Of a stretch of DNA of 64,000 nucleotides, positions 20,768 through 32,651 are shown piece by piece. Made by a program: the position numbers and the translations under genes. The stretch comes from Marvania coccoides. Taxonomy: Eukaryota > Chlorophyta > Trebouxiophyceae > Chlorellales > Chlorellaceae. The stretch lies in contig OY978102.1 in assembly GCA_963854735.1 (NCBI GenBank), positions 682,001 through 746,000 of the forward strand, in the 5' to 3' direction. The stretch's first letter is position 1. Each line of letters opens with the position of its first letter. Under the pieces are notes generated by a model, which saw only the letters and a program-made list of their open reading frames with translations, was not told where the DNA came from and searched no databases.

Positions 20768-23040
20768 TCATGCAACCATGGTGCCGTACAGCGTGTACGC
20801 CCGCACCCCTTCAATCTTCACCATCACCAGCTTCCCTTTCAGCGCAGTCCCGTCTCCGTTGAAGAAAGTCACTTTGTTGTGCTGAGTGCGGCCCATTGCC
20901 TGCTCTGGGTCGCGCGGGTTGGGCCCCTCCACCAGCACCTCCAGCGCCCGCCCCGCAAACCGCTGGGCGCGCTCTTCTGCCACGGTGTTGACCACCGCAT
21001 TCAGGCGATTGAGGCGGTCGGATTTAATGAGATCTGCCACTTGGTCTTCACGCACCGCTGCAGGGGTGCCGGGCCGCGGGGAGTACGCCGCAGTGTTGAC
21101 CCGGTCGAACCCGACCTCCTGCAGTAGAGAGAAAAAAAGGGGAGCAAAACAAATTGGGTGTGAGGGGGAGAGACGCTCAATTTTTTTGGTGGAATGAGAG
21201 AGAAAAATCTCAAAATTAACCGACCAAAGCTGTTCAAAAAAAAGGAAAAACAGCGATTGCAAAGCATACTGTTGCATCATCCCCTAATCATTGATTCATT
21301 CCTACTCACTCTGACCAGTGCCACTGTCCGCTCAAACTGCTCCTCCGTCTCTCCAGGAAAACCCACAATGGCGTCTCCAGACACCGAAGCGTCCGGCATG
21401 TGGCGCCGAATGGAGTGAATGATCTCGCGGTACCGCTCGTGGGTGTACCCGCGCGCCATTTCCCTCAGAATGTCGTTATCGCCGGACTGAAACGGGATGT
21501 GAAAAAATTCGCACAGCTTGGGCAGGTCGGCGCAGGCCTTGATGAGGCGCTCCGTGAAGTAGCGCGGGTGGGAGGTGGCGAAGCGGATGCGGTCGATGCC
21601 CGGCACTTCGTGCACAGAGCGCAGCAGGTCGGTGAAGGTGTTGGCGCGGCGGCCGGAGCCGTCGGCGGCGAATCCAGGGAGGTCGCGGCCGTAGGCGTCA
21701 ATGTTTTGACCCAGAAGGGTGACCTCCTTGTACCTGCGAAAATTCGGGATAATTTGGGTTTAATTTGGGCCAAATTCAAAGCTACAGGGTTCAGTTTAAA
21801 AAAGCAGAATGACGATTTTGAAAGAAATGACGGAGGTCAAATTGAGAACGAACTGCGATTCAACTCCTAACGATGAGGAGTGGTCAATATACTAGTAAAT
21901 AATGCTCTTAAAAACTTGCCCTGCCTCTCCCAGAGCCAACATTTCCCTGCGGATGTCCTCCGGCTTACGGCTCTGCTCTGCGCCGCGGGTGAAGGGCACG
22001 ATGCAGTAGGTGCACTTTTCGTTGCACCCGTAGATGACGTTGACCCAGGCCGTGATGTCGGAGTCGCGGCGGGCCACGGTGATGTCCTCAGATATGTCCA
22101 CGTGGTCGGTGGCGACGACCTGCAAGAGACGTTTTGGGTGAAAGCAGAGTAAATTTTGGTAGAAAAGCACCCTCCGATAAGAATGCGAAGGTTTAATTGC
22201 TATTTCAGGCTCAATTTTGAAGAGATTTTTTACTCCAAAAGGCAGAATAACGAGATGATAACAACACAGCTTCTTTTCGTTGTATTCCCCCCCCCCTCAC
22301 CTGTGCCCCCTGGTCCACTCGGTCCAGCAGCTCTCCCAGGCGGTTGGCGTGGTGCGGCCCCATCACCAGGTCCAGCTCCGGCACCCGCCGCAGCAGCGCC
22401 TCCCCCTCCTGCGCCGCCACGCACCCCGCCACCACGATTTTCAGGTCGCCCATGTGCTGCCGCTTGCGCTTGGCCTGCCGCCCCAGCGCGCTGTACAGCT
22501 TCAGCTCCGCCTTCTCCCGGATGGAGCAGGTGTTGTAGATGAGCACCTCCGCGTCGGAGGGGTCTTCAGCGCAGGAGTAGCCCAAGTTTTCTAGGACGCC
22601 AGCCATGCGCTCAGAGTCGGCTAAATTCATCTGGCAGCCAAACGTGTGGATGTGGTACCGCCGGCCGGCGGCCTCTGGGCCCGCCACCTCCGGGCGGCTC
22701 ATCACGTGGCCTGAAGAAAGAAAGAAAGAAAGAAAGAAAGAGAAGAGAAGAAGGGTTATGTCCCTTGTTTTAGAGAGCGGTGTTTTGTTATTGAAGTCGA
22801 GTGGAAAAAGGGTTTACCTTCCATGCCGCAAAAGGCAGATTCCTCGTCGTGGTCAATCTCAGGCACGGGGATGTCGAGGTGCGAGGGGCTGGCGACGCGT
22901 GGGGCGATGGAATTGAGGGAGTGACGGTGGGGGGTGCCACCGCTGCGAAGGAGAGAGAATGGGTATAATGTGCGGGCAGGGGCGCATGCCACCCTGCCAC
23001 TGGTTGAACAGGGCGTGAACACGCGCTGACCCTGCATCAT
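20768..23040 (-). CDS. miaB: tRNA-2-methylthio-N6-dimethylallyladenosine synthase (MiaB/CDK5RAP1 family), organellar
   Basis: Radical SAM methylthiotransferase that adds a methylthio group to i6A37 of tRNAs. Five exons on the minus strand: 22818-23040, 22301-22710, 21920-22119, 21310-21733, 20768-21118; 535 residues. N-terminal UPF0004 domain with its three cluster Cys in [16 protein letters not shown] and AGCVAAQ; radical SAM motif [15 protein letters not shown]; then [29 protein letters not shown] and YSPRPGT; C-terminal TRAM domain ending at [10 protein letters not shown] basic N terminus of about 50 residues suggests mitochondrial or plastid targeting. The intron after 21920 uses a GC donor (GG|GCAAGT at 21919-21914): only this rebuilds [11 protein letters not shown]. 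The first intron carries a GAAA microsatellite (22711-22742). Confidence 0.94.
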
Positions 23041-23334
23041 AGCTCCCCACAATTCGACTCTACAACAAAGTTTGCTCTTCGATGCCCAAAAGTATGTTCT
23101 CCGCAGGGTGATGAGGCGCTATTGCAATGTCCACTTATAGTCGCTAAATATATCCAACTTTTAAATTGGCCAAAAAAAGTCCTATCTAGCACAAAAAAAC
23201 CGGCTTTTACTCGCGGCTTTTTTTTCGGCGCGCAGAGCCGAACGCCGCCAAGCAGCCAGCAGCGGTAGCACCCAAAATAAACGCTCTCCGCCCCTCGCTG
23301 GTTATATTTTCATTAATTCTGATAATTTTACATC
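23041..23334. promoter_or_regulatory. Short divergent promoter region (MiaB / DEAD-box helicase)
   Basis: Only 294 bp separate the two start codons, so both core promoters and 5' UTRs must lie here. AT-rich; no motif I can name with confidence. Confidence 0.5.
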
Positions 23335-26259
23335 ATGGGCAAGAAGACAAAGAAGGCTAAAGAGCTCTCTCCAGCCGAGCAGGCGAAGGCGGCGCGGGTT
23401 GCCGAGGCCAGTAAGCTAAAAAAGAAGCTCAAAAAGATCAATGTTTACGATAAAAACAAACTCAAGGCGAACCCCGAAAAGTTGGCTGCGGCTGAGCAAG
23501 GTAATGACCACTTTTGTTGCATGTTTTGAGTTGCAATTTTGCAGATTTCAAGCAAAATGAAACTCGCAGCCTTCTCCTCACACCCTTGCCCCCTGTGTCC
23601 CTCGCGTGCAGAAAAAGAGGTCATCCTTGAGAAGCTCAGGGCCATCGGGGCGCCCGTCCTCAAGAAGCCCAAGAAGAGGCCCGCCGGCGCAGGAGGTGAG
23701 TAAAATAAAAATATATGCAGTTGGTTTTGTTCTCTTTTCTCTAGCACAAAATACTCAACCCACTCCTCCTCACGCCCCCATCCTGCAGACGACAAGCCAG
23801 ACAGAAAGGGTCAAGGTAAAAAGAAGAAGAGAAAGAAATCGGAAAAAAAAAAGGGCAAAACCCCTAAGAAGGGGAAAGCATGACTACTGCTGTGCCGCCT
23901 TCTTGTCTCACCGTACACCCGCATTTCCTGAACTGAACGCATAAAAAAAACAAAAAAACGGCACATACACCCTCAATTAATGAGCAATGAGCAATAATCC
24001 TAAATTTTGTAATTCCACCGCTCCTTGTTGTAACATCGATCTCCCCTCCCCCCCACCACTCCGCAGAGGATAAGAAGCGCTCCAAGAAGGCCAAGAAGGA
24101 AGCAGAAGCCATGTCCTCAGACCTCTCTTCCTCCGATTCCGAGTCGGACGCCTCCTCAGGCTCCGACTCCGACGGCGAAGAAGAAAACGCAGCGCCGGCC
24201 ACCGCCACCGCCTCCGACGACACCGCCGTGCCCTCCCCCATGGACGAGGAGGTCGCCGCCCCTGTTGCGCCTGCTGTGCCTGCTGCGCCGCCTGCTGACC
24301 CCATGGCCCTGGACAATTTCGAGCTGTCTGCGCCCATCAAGTCGCTGCTGAGGGCAAAGGGCATCGAGGCGCTGTTTCCCATCCAAGCGCAGTGCCTCAC
24401 CCCGCTGCTGGGCGGGTCTGACCTCGTGGGCCGCGCCCGCACCGGGCAGGGCAAGACCCTGGCCTTCGTGCTGCCCATTGTGGAGCGCCTGGCACGGGAT
24501 GCGCCCCCCGGCCGCCGCCCCCACGGCCGTGGGCCCGCGGTGGTGGTGCTGGCCCCCACCCGCGAGCTGGCCAAGCAGGTGGCCGCCGATTTCGAGTTCT
24601 TCGCCAAAGCTGCCGATCTGGCCACCGTTTGCCTGTACGGCGGGACCGCCTACGCCCCGCAGGAAGGGGCGCTGCGGCGGGGCGTGGACGTGGTGATCGG
24701 CACGCCTGGCCGGGTGAAAGACCACCTGGAGCGCGGCACGCTGAAGATGAAGGACCTGAAGTTCCGCGTGCTGGATGAGTGCGATGAGATGCTTAACATG
24801 GGCTTCGTGGATGACGTAGAGAAGATTTTGACGGCGGGGGTGGACCTGACGCACGTGCAGACGCTGCTGTTCTCCGCGACGCTGCCCAAGTGGGTGCAGG
24901 ACATCACACGGCGGTTCTGCAAGGCTGGGTTCACGACGGTGGATTTAGTGGGCGACCAGAAAATGAAGGCCAGCACCTCCGTGCAGCACATGCTACTGCC
25001 CTGCCACTGGAGCCAGCGCGCGGCGTTGATACCGGAGCTGGTCAAGTGCTACGGCGTGTGCGGGCGCACCATCGTATTCACAGACACAAAGAACGACGCC
25101 AACGAGCTGGCGGCGGCGCTGCAGGAGGGCATGGGCGCGCGCGCGCTGCACGGGGACATTGCCCAGGGTCAGCGCGAGGCGACCCTGGCTGGGTTCCGCG
25201 GCGGCAAGTTTGCGGTGCTGGTGGCGACTGACGTGGCGGCTCGAGGGCTGGACATCAAAGAAGTGGAGCTGGTCATCCAGACTGAGCCCCCCAAGGACCC
25301 CGAAACGTAAGCAGAAGTCTGTTTTTATTATAAGATTCTTTTTTCCCTCCATTTTCTGAAAATTTTCTCCAGTTTTATGCTAAATTTTACAATGATTCCT
25401 ACCAACCACCCTCCCCCTCTTCCTCTCTTTCTCTTTCAGGTATATCCACCGCTCTGGCCGCACCGGGCGCGCTGGCTCCACCGGCATTTCCATCACGCTG
25501 GTGGACCGCAAGAAGGAAGGCCTCATCCCCTACATCCAGAACAAGGCGGGCGTGCAGTTCGAGCGCATCGGCGCCCCCCAGCCCGCCGACATGGCGCGGG
25601 TCGCTGCCGAGCGTGCCGTGGAGGCGGTGGGCGCTGTGGAGGACTCAGCGATAGAATTTTTCCGCGACGCGGCGCGCAAGATGCTGGCGAGCGGCTCCGC
25701 CCCGCCGGAGGACGTCTTGGCGGCGGCATTGGCGCGGCTGACGGGCCACACCGAGATGCGGCCTCGCTCGCTGCTTACCGCCCACGAAGACTTCGTGACG
25801 CTGCAGTTTGTGAGCTCCAGCGCGGTGGACCGCCCGGGCTTTGTGTTCGGGTTCCTACGCCGCCGCATCGACGACGAGAACACCGTGAACGAGGTGAAAA
25901 GAATGACGATGACAACCGACGGCAAGGGCGCAGTGTTTGACGTGCCCCACAAGCTGAAGGAGCTGTTCATTACAAAGTGCGGAGAGTCCGACGGCAGCAC
26001 CGGCCATAAAGTCATCGTTCCCACCACGTTGCCGGCCATTAAGGAACGGCCGGCGGAGGCGGGAGGTGGCGGGTTCGGCGGCGGCTACGGCGGTGGCTTC
26101 GGCGGCCGTGGCGGAGGTGGTGGGTATGGAGGACGCGGCGGCGGCGGCGGCGGATTCGGTGGCCGCGGTGGTGGCCGTGGGGGCGGCGGTTTCGGCGGCC
26201 GAGGAGGAGGCGGGCGCGGTGGCGGCGGAGGGCGTTTTGCTCGCAACCAGCATCGTTAA
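23335..26259 (+). CDS. Nucleolar DEAD-box RNA helicase with GUCT domain and RGG tail (DDX21/RH7-like)
   Basis: Five exons: 23335-23500, 23612-23695, 23789-23815 (27 nt), 24067-25306, 25440-26259; 778 residues. Order: Lys-rich N terminus (MGKKTKKAKEL), acidic/Ser region, helicase core, GUCT domain, Gly/Arg/Phe-rich tail from about 26062. Core motifs: I ARTGQGKT, Ia PTRELAKQ, II DECD (Cys in place of Ala, in DECDEMLNMGF), III SAT, IV IVFTDTKNDANEL, V ATDVAARGLDI, VI YIHRSGRTGRAG. The GUCT domain is seen at RSLLTAHEDFVTLQF. Relatives (DDX21/DDX50, plant PRH75/RH7) unwind RNA during rRNA processing in the nucleolus. Reading on through the intron after 23815 gives an in-frame Lys-rich extension ending at TGA 23881-23883, a possible short isoform. 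Confidence 0.94.
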
Positions 26260-27442
26260 ACAGCTAGCTGCCGAGCTTTGCATCTAAAGAACTGAATCCG
26301 CGCATTCTTTTTGTACGTGGCACTTTCATTTTCATCCCTCCCTTATTCTTTTTTTCTGCTCTGTTTGTTTCTTATCTTTTCGATTGGCCAGGTCAATGTT
26401 TGGGCCTTTTTATTTTTGTTTTTTATCTGCAGCATGACTGCATTTATAAATTATTTTTGTCTGTTTTTCATTTGTTAAACGAGAATGTCAATAAAGAGAA
26501 AAAATCTTGAAAAAAATGTCAATACATAAATGGTTGGTCGGTGCGTAGTAGTAGGAGTACAAAAACCACCCTGCTTGCGCCAAAAATTGTGGGGCTCAGG
26601 TTCAGGCTAAAGAGGGAAGGGCGTAACGACCGCGCAGGGTCATTGCTGACGAAAGGGGGATAAGAAATCTCCAGAAATGATGAGAAAATTTGTCGGCAAA
26701 CCCCCCCAAAAAGAAAGGAACATGTCAAGAAATTGAGAAAGAAAAGAAGAAATAAAACAGAAATTCGGCGCCAGTTCCGTCTTCGAAATGAATGGAACAA
26801 TACATTCAAAGGCATGGAATATGAAATAATATATAACAAACACACAGTGAAGGATATTTAAACCCATTAAACCCAGGCGGGGAAAGGCAAATCTAGTCAC
26901 CCTCACCCGAATATACTACCCTAACTCAGCAAGTTCTAACGCCAGGCCAGAAACTCTGGCATTCGATCTGCCCTTGGGGAATGTCCTTGGGAGACCGTGC
27001 GGCGGCGAGATGGGTTTGGGAAATCTAGTCATAAAGTTAGAGGCAAAGAGCAAAGCGCCGTGAATGGGGTCAACGAACAAGTGACAAACGGGGACTCTAG
27101 TACTAGCACAAATTAGTAAAATGGAAGACATCATCGTGTCACAAAAGGGGAGATGGAGGAGAGGAAAGGACACGGGGGGGAGGCTATACATGCAGCCAAG
27201 AGTAAAAGAAAGAGGAGCGGGAAAGGGAATAAAACAATCTATCTAACATAAGAAAATGAATATTGCTTTGCATCTCATTCATCACAACCCTGTAATGTAT
27301 GTATGTATGTATGTATGAGTCTTTATTTGTATTTTCATATTTGTATTTTCATAAACCCATTAAACCCATTATTCGTTCGTGAACATCACAAACAGAATGG
27401 TTCTTCAAGGGCTCGACTCGACCAGGGGCAAGGAGAACGCGC
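26260..27442. other. Convergent 3' spacer with microsatellite and AAACCCATT pairs
   Basis: Between helicase and PLATZ stops. Holds a 9-bp tandem pair of AAACCCATT-type repeat at 26857-26875 and again at 27352-27371, and a (TGTA)n microsatellite at about 27294-27317. No gene recognised. Confidence 0.6.
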
Positions 27443-28590
27443 TCACAGCACGGGGCTGCGCACGGGGTGGGCCACCTTCCTGCGATTGGCGCGGGAGGTC
27501 TCGGAGCAGCAGCCGGCGTCACTGACGGCGGCTGCCCTGCCAGAGAACCGTCCCTCCGAGTAGTCGGCGGTGGCCACGCGCAGCGCGGCGGAGGACGCGG
27601 CGTGGTGGCGCTTGGAGGGAGTGCTGCGGGTGCCTGCTGCGCCTGCTGCAGCGGGCGGTGGGGCCCACGGGGTGGGGGGCTCGGTTCCAAAGTCGGCCTC
27701 CACCTTGCACTCGAGGCTGCAGTAGGCGCAGTCGTCGTTGAGGGGCACGCAGCACCCGCGGCAGCGGTTGGTGAAGGTGGAGCCGGAGGAGGCCTTGCGG
27801 CGGATGAGTACCGCGCGACGGGCGTTTATGCAGTAGTGCTGGACGCCAGAGATGTCATAGTGGAGGTGCAGGTCCTCGGCGTGCACCACGTTCTGGTGCA
27901 TGTAGCGCCGGATCTGGAACATGCGGTGGCCGCCGCTGCCGCAGCGGGAGGGGTGTGCGGGTAGGCAGAGCTTGCACATGCCGTGCCCGGCGGTGGGGGT
28001 GCAGTCAAAGCAGAAGAAGTTGGTGTTGTTGGTGACCTTGTCGGTGGAGGGGTGGTGGAGGCAGGGGGTGAAGAGGTCTGCCTTCACCAGGCCCGCCAGC
28101 CAGGCCGGGGCTGCGGTGGTGGCGTTGGCAGTTGAGGAGGGGGCAAGAGCGTCGGTGGGCGAGACGGTGAGGGGCTGGGGGTGCAAGAGCAGGGCGGTTT
28201 GGGTGGAAACCTCCTCCTCGACCTTGTTGCGTCCGCCAGAGAGGCCCAGCATAGAGGCCGTATCGCCGTTAGCCCTGCGTAGGTTGTTGCCGATCTTTGT
28301 CAGTCAAAATAAATGAATGGTGAAACTTTTGATATTCGGTGAGATCAGAACCGCACGAGGATGGGGCAGAGCACTCACAGAGGGGACTTGATGGCAAGTG
28401 TGTTGCCCTTGTCGCTTGCCGCGGAGGCGGTAGGAGTTTCAACGTTGGGGATGTCAAGCAGCATCATTTTGTTCTGCGCAATCAACCCGACCCAGTTTGA
28501 GTCAGCGATGGGTTTGTGCACATGCAACCAGCTCAAATTAGGCGGCCGCGTGCACAGTTCGTCCTTATGTGGCAACTTCTGAATCGTCAT
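27443..28590 (-). CDS. PLATZ-family zinc-binding transcription factor
   Basis: Two exons on the minus strand, 28379-28590 and 27443-28274, phase 2; 347 residues. The PLATZ domain spans about residues 120-245: WLAGLVKADLFTPCLHH, FFCFDCTPTAGHGMCKLCL, a His/Cys-rich GHRMFQIRRYMHQNVVHAEDL, then LDISGVQ-like YDISGVQHYCINARRAVLIR, and CRGCCVPLNDDCAYCSLECKVE. The Cys/His spacing of the zinc sites is intact. PLATZ proteins are known from plants and green algae and bind A/T-rich DNA; some act in transcription by RNA polymerase III. This supports a green-lineage genome. Flanks are low-complexity (Ala/Thr/Pro before, Ser/Ala/Arg after). Specific role unknown. Confidence 0.92.
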
Positions 28591-29282
28591 TCTCCAAAAT
28601 GTGCGATATCAGAAAATGGCCTGGCCGGCATCTCCGCCGCACCGTGCCCCCGCTAAAGCTTGTTGCTCACCTTTATTTGCTATTTGCAGTAGGCGCGCGC
28701 GGTAGGCGGGGCTGTGGGAATTGCAGGGCAGGGATGCACGTGAGAAGTCAACTAAAACCACGGCAGGCAAACTAGTGCAGTGGGCTGGCAAGAATGTTGA
28801 CAGCAATTGATAGAAGTAATAAAAGTTATGATTTGCGGGCACTCGGATTGCCGTGCAAATAGCCCTGCAATGAACTCTCCATTTGGGTTCACGCGCTTCG
28901 ACCCAGTTTTTCGATGTAGAACTTTCCTTCTCTCTCTTTTACAGCCTATAGCGTTCAAAAAACACCCTACCGCCTTCCCTTCCAAATCAAAATGATAACT
29001 AACAGGCATAGATCAAACTACTCAATCAAATCAAATCTTCGTCGTGGGACACGACCTCGTTCACCTCGCCGTAAAATACTAGAACTTTCCTTGCTGGGGG
29101 AATTCTTTTTTCGAGTTCGACCTATATTTTATTACATATTTTTTTATATATTTGAACTTTTTCTATACCAGTTCCTTGCTCTCGGGTTTGTTTTACAAAA
29201 CTGCCAAAAGCCAATTTTGTGATTGAACAACATATTCAAGCTTAAGCACCGCTTTAAACCACCCACGCACACAATTTTAATC
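28591..29282. other. Divergent spacer (PLATZ / Pin1)
   Basis: 692 bp between divergent start codons; expected to hold both promoters. AT-rich near 29090-29260. No gene or motif recognised. Confidence 0.55.
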
Positions 29283-29875
29283 ATGTCAGACTCACAACCA
29301 TCCGATGTACGTAGATCGCCTCATGCACTCAAAATTGAATTAAATATTTAAAATTTTCGTAGATCACTCAATAAAACCGTTTCTATATCCGTTCCTGTAG
29401 CTGCAGCACGCAAAGCCTCCCCAAGTAAGGGCGTCCCACCTTCTCGTGAAGCACCGCGGCAGCCGCAGACCATCCAGCTGGCTGGAGGGCACCGTCACGC
29501 GCACCCGCGAGGAGGCGCTCGCTAAGATTGAGGCCTTCAGGGAGCAACTGGTGAGCGGCCAGGCCGAGTTTGCGGCGTTGGCGGCGAAAGAATCGCACTG
29601 CGGGTCGGCCAAGAGCGGCGGCGACCTGGGTTGGTTTGGCCCGGGGCAGATGCAGAAGGCATTTGAGGAGTGAGTAGGAGCAACGTACATGTTCTGTTGT
29701 TTTTGTACCGTTCAACACGCTCTTGTTGAAGGAAGACAAGAGTACGCGATGTTTTTTTCTTATTCCCCCCATTTTTTCTTTCTTTTGTAGTGCAACGTAT
29801 GCTCTGGAGGTTGGGCAGCTCAGCGAGCCTATTTTCTCCGATTCAGGGGTGCATTTGATCCTACGCACGGGGTGA
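29283..29875 (+). CDS. PIN1: Parvulin-type peptidyl-prolyl isomerase, plant Pin1 type without WW domain
   Basis: Three exons: 29283-29306, 29401-29669, 29791-29875; 125 residues. Isomerises Ser/Thr-Pro bonds, phosphorylated ones in Pin1. The catalytic domain shows VRASHLLVKHRGSRRPSSW, whose Lys and Arg-Arg form the phosphate-binding loop, then HCGSAKSGGDLGWFGPGQMQ (with the active-site Cys), KAFEDATYALEVGQLS across the last intron, and SDSGVHLILRTG at the end. The length matches plant Pin1 (about 119 residues), which lacks the WW domain of animal Pin1. The first exon encodes only MSDSQPSD; a start inside exon 2 is not available before the conserved strand, so the tiny exon is preferred. The acceptor of exon 2 could also be 6 bases downstream. 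Confidence 0.93.
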
Positions 29876-30509
29876 TCGGGCGGTTCAGCCGCCCAGCCTC
29901 AAACACGGGGTCCAGTTTTGACAAGATTTTTCCAGCAACGTTTTTTCCCCGGGAGCCCGAAACTCTAAAATGCAGATTTGCTGTCTGCTTATGAAAGACT
30001 GCTAGGCGTGAAGTGGTGGTGCTTTTTTCTTTTTAATTTGCAAGGGATGATACCATGGTATCTGTAATGGAAAAAGTGCGCAGGAAAAGGGAATATAAGA
30101 AGTTCCTTTGGATATTTCCGCCTTGATGGGTAGGCAAGTTGAAGAAGAGGAAAGAGAAAAGGGGGTACAAACGATATGATTGGCATCAATTAATTCTCAA
30201 ATGTATTGCGGACAACTGAATAAGTAAACCCAAGTTTCAGGTTGAGCTAGAAAAAGAGAGCAGGAGGCGTCAGACGCGACAACCAACGAACCACGTCCCA
30301 CAAACGCAAGTTTTAACAAAACAAAGATGGGAAAAGAATTTATGAGAGAAATAACCACGAGCAATTCATTGTATAGCAATAAAAAAGAAGGAAAGTAGTA
30401 ACTGGAAACTGAGAAAACCACGGTACGGTGACTCAACAACTCATTTCTTTAGGGTTAAAAGTGTTGAAAAAGGGGGTTGTGAGAAAAAAGGTAAAAGTGA
30501 CACGTGTAA
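29876..30509. other. Convergent 3' spacer
   Basis: Between Pin1 and beta-helix protein stops. A-rich; no gene recognised. Confidence 0.6.
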
Positions 30510-32651
30510 TTATCTATCATGGGATATGCCTCCAGGCATGCGCCGCTTCAGCTGCTCGACGAACAAGTTTGAAGGCTGCGGCCACAGCGTGTACTTGAAC
30601 CAGTAGTCGCTGCACACCGTGCCTTCAAACCGTCCCATAAACGCCAGTAACGCGCCATATGTGCACTTGCCGGAGCCTGTTCCCCAGGGAATCTTGATTT
30701 TACCGGAGTTTCTGCGTAGGTTCCAAAACGTCGTATAGGCGCCGGCAGAAAATCCGTTCTTTGGGCTGCCGCCGGTAGAGAACGGCCTGCTGCCCTTGCC
30801 GATGAAAATGTAGGAGTACAGGTTACTGAAGGGGCCGCCGCGATGGCTGTCTAGATTCAAATCCACTCCTGCTTGCCAGAAAAAAGAAAAAGTGGTTTTA
30901 CTCGGCTATGAGCGCTCAAAGTGAAGGAAAAGAGCGGGGAGCAAGTAAATGGGCAATATAACCGACCTCTGCCATTGTGAATCACGCTCATGAATGACCC
31001 TCTGACGGAGACGTCGTGCGTCATTTTCACCATGAGGTTGAACTTTGTGACCTCAACGTCGGCGCTGTTGTACTGTCCAATGCCAATGTGCTGCAGCCAA
31101 ATTTTATTGTATTTAAGGAAGGAATAAAGTTAGGAAGTGAATGTATGTATAGTTGTTATATATAGTTTCTAATAAAGCAGGAACAAAAAATTACTACACG
31201 CAGCAAAATACAGTGTTAATTAATAGCTCACCCCCTGGAAACTGCCAGCCACAGCGGTGCGCCCGCCACCGGTGACGGTGATGTCCACCCCTGTCACCGT
31301 CACGTGGTGCGAGAACCGCGTGATCACGCCGTTGTCGCTGTTGGCCACCGCCACATTGCTGACGTACGAGTTGACTGCGTTTGCCACCATCACGCCGTTG
31401 TACCCCGGCTCCATCAGGTGGACGGCCTTGGGCGCCAGCGCAAACTCGATGCGCAGGTCGGAGATGCTGCAGTGCTGGGGTGTGGAGTCGAGCACGGCAT
31501 GGATCTCAGGGGCCCACTCTGGTTTCACGTCTATCGGCAGTTTTCGCTGAAAAGTGACGAATCGACCCTGGATCTTCGTGATGCGGGTCATCCACCGCGC
31601 CAGGTCCTTGTTCCCGTACAGCCCGGTGATGCAGCTTTCACCGCAGGTGGAGTTCTTCACCAGGTTGCCGTACAGCGCGTTGGCCAGCGTCCCGTGGTGC
31701 GGCCCAGAAGCAGGGTCGCTCATAAAAATGCGCACCCACTGGCCCACGTACAACTTGGCGGCGTCCTCCACAAAAACTTCACCGAAACCTCGCTTTTTAG
31801 ACCTCGTGATTTTAGCGAGGCGGGATTCACTATTGGCGGTCCCTGAGTAGGGTCCAGCGATTTGAATGAAGGCGTCGTCCCAGGAGTAGGCGGTCTGGAT
31901 GGGAGTCAGCATCTCTGCACATGGCGAAGAGGAGATGTTTGATTCCTTTTATAGAGAAGTGTGTAAACTGAGCACATATTTCCATTCTTCGAACACGGCT
32001 TTATGTTGAGTATTTTCAATGCTTACTTGGTTGGACGTCGATGTCGGTCAAGGACTTGGGAATGTAGATGGTTGTCTTGCCCTTGCCAGCACCTCTCAAC
32101 GTAATGTTGCTGGTGGTGATTCTTATTCTGTCGGTGACGAGGAATCGCCCAGCGGGAATATACACACTGCCTCCACCATTCGCAGACGCCTCTGCAATGG
32201 CCTGCTTGATGGCGGCAGTGCAGTCTGTCATGCCGTCTCCCACCGCTCCGTAAGAAGTGACGTCAAAATTGGACGGATGCCGGCGAAATCGGTACTCATT
32301 GGCGGCATACCTGAAAAAAAATAAAAGGGGGTAAATTGGGTTTATTTGGTATGCCATTTGGAGAATTAATAGCGAGCCAAAACAAAGAAATGCTTTTCGC
32401 GGCCCGAACGGTTCATTTCCCCCCTTCTCTCTCACCCAGCAAAGCTCCAGTCGGGGAACCCCCACCTTGGCCCAGGGATTGGTGCATATCCGCTGCACCG
32501 AACGCAAAGAGCTGCGAAAGGAAGGGGCGAAAAAAATAAAAGGGTGGCACAGAAGGGTAGTGGAGGCACAGGAGCACCCAGAATGAATTGGCCACTCACC
32601 GCAAAGCTGGATTGCGAGGGCCAAACGCCCCACTGCTGCCCAGATATTCAT
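30510..32651 (-). CDS. Secreted right-handed beta-helix protein, pectate lyase superfamily-like
   Basis: Six exons on the minus strand: 32600-32651, 32436-32511, 32027-32310, 31232-31914, 30967-31090, 30510-30868; all phases agree; 525 residues. MNIWAAVGRLALAIQLCALC is a likely signal peptide. The mature N terminus runs PRWGFPDWSFAGYAANEY, then FDVTSYGAVGDGMTDCTAAI, the hallmark start of the Pectate_lyase_3/GH55-like parallel beta-helix, and GGGSVYIPAGRFLVTDRI and TTSNITLRGAGKGKTTIYI. Later repeats of short strands (SISDLRIEFAL, YVSNVAVANSDNGVI, HHVTVTGVDITVTGGG) match helix coils. Substrate and catalytic residues cannot be assigned; it may be a polysaccharide lyase, a hydrolase or a structural wall protein. 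An upstream GTG at 32678 is in frame, but the first ATG is at 32651. Confidence 0.85.
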
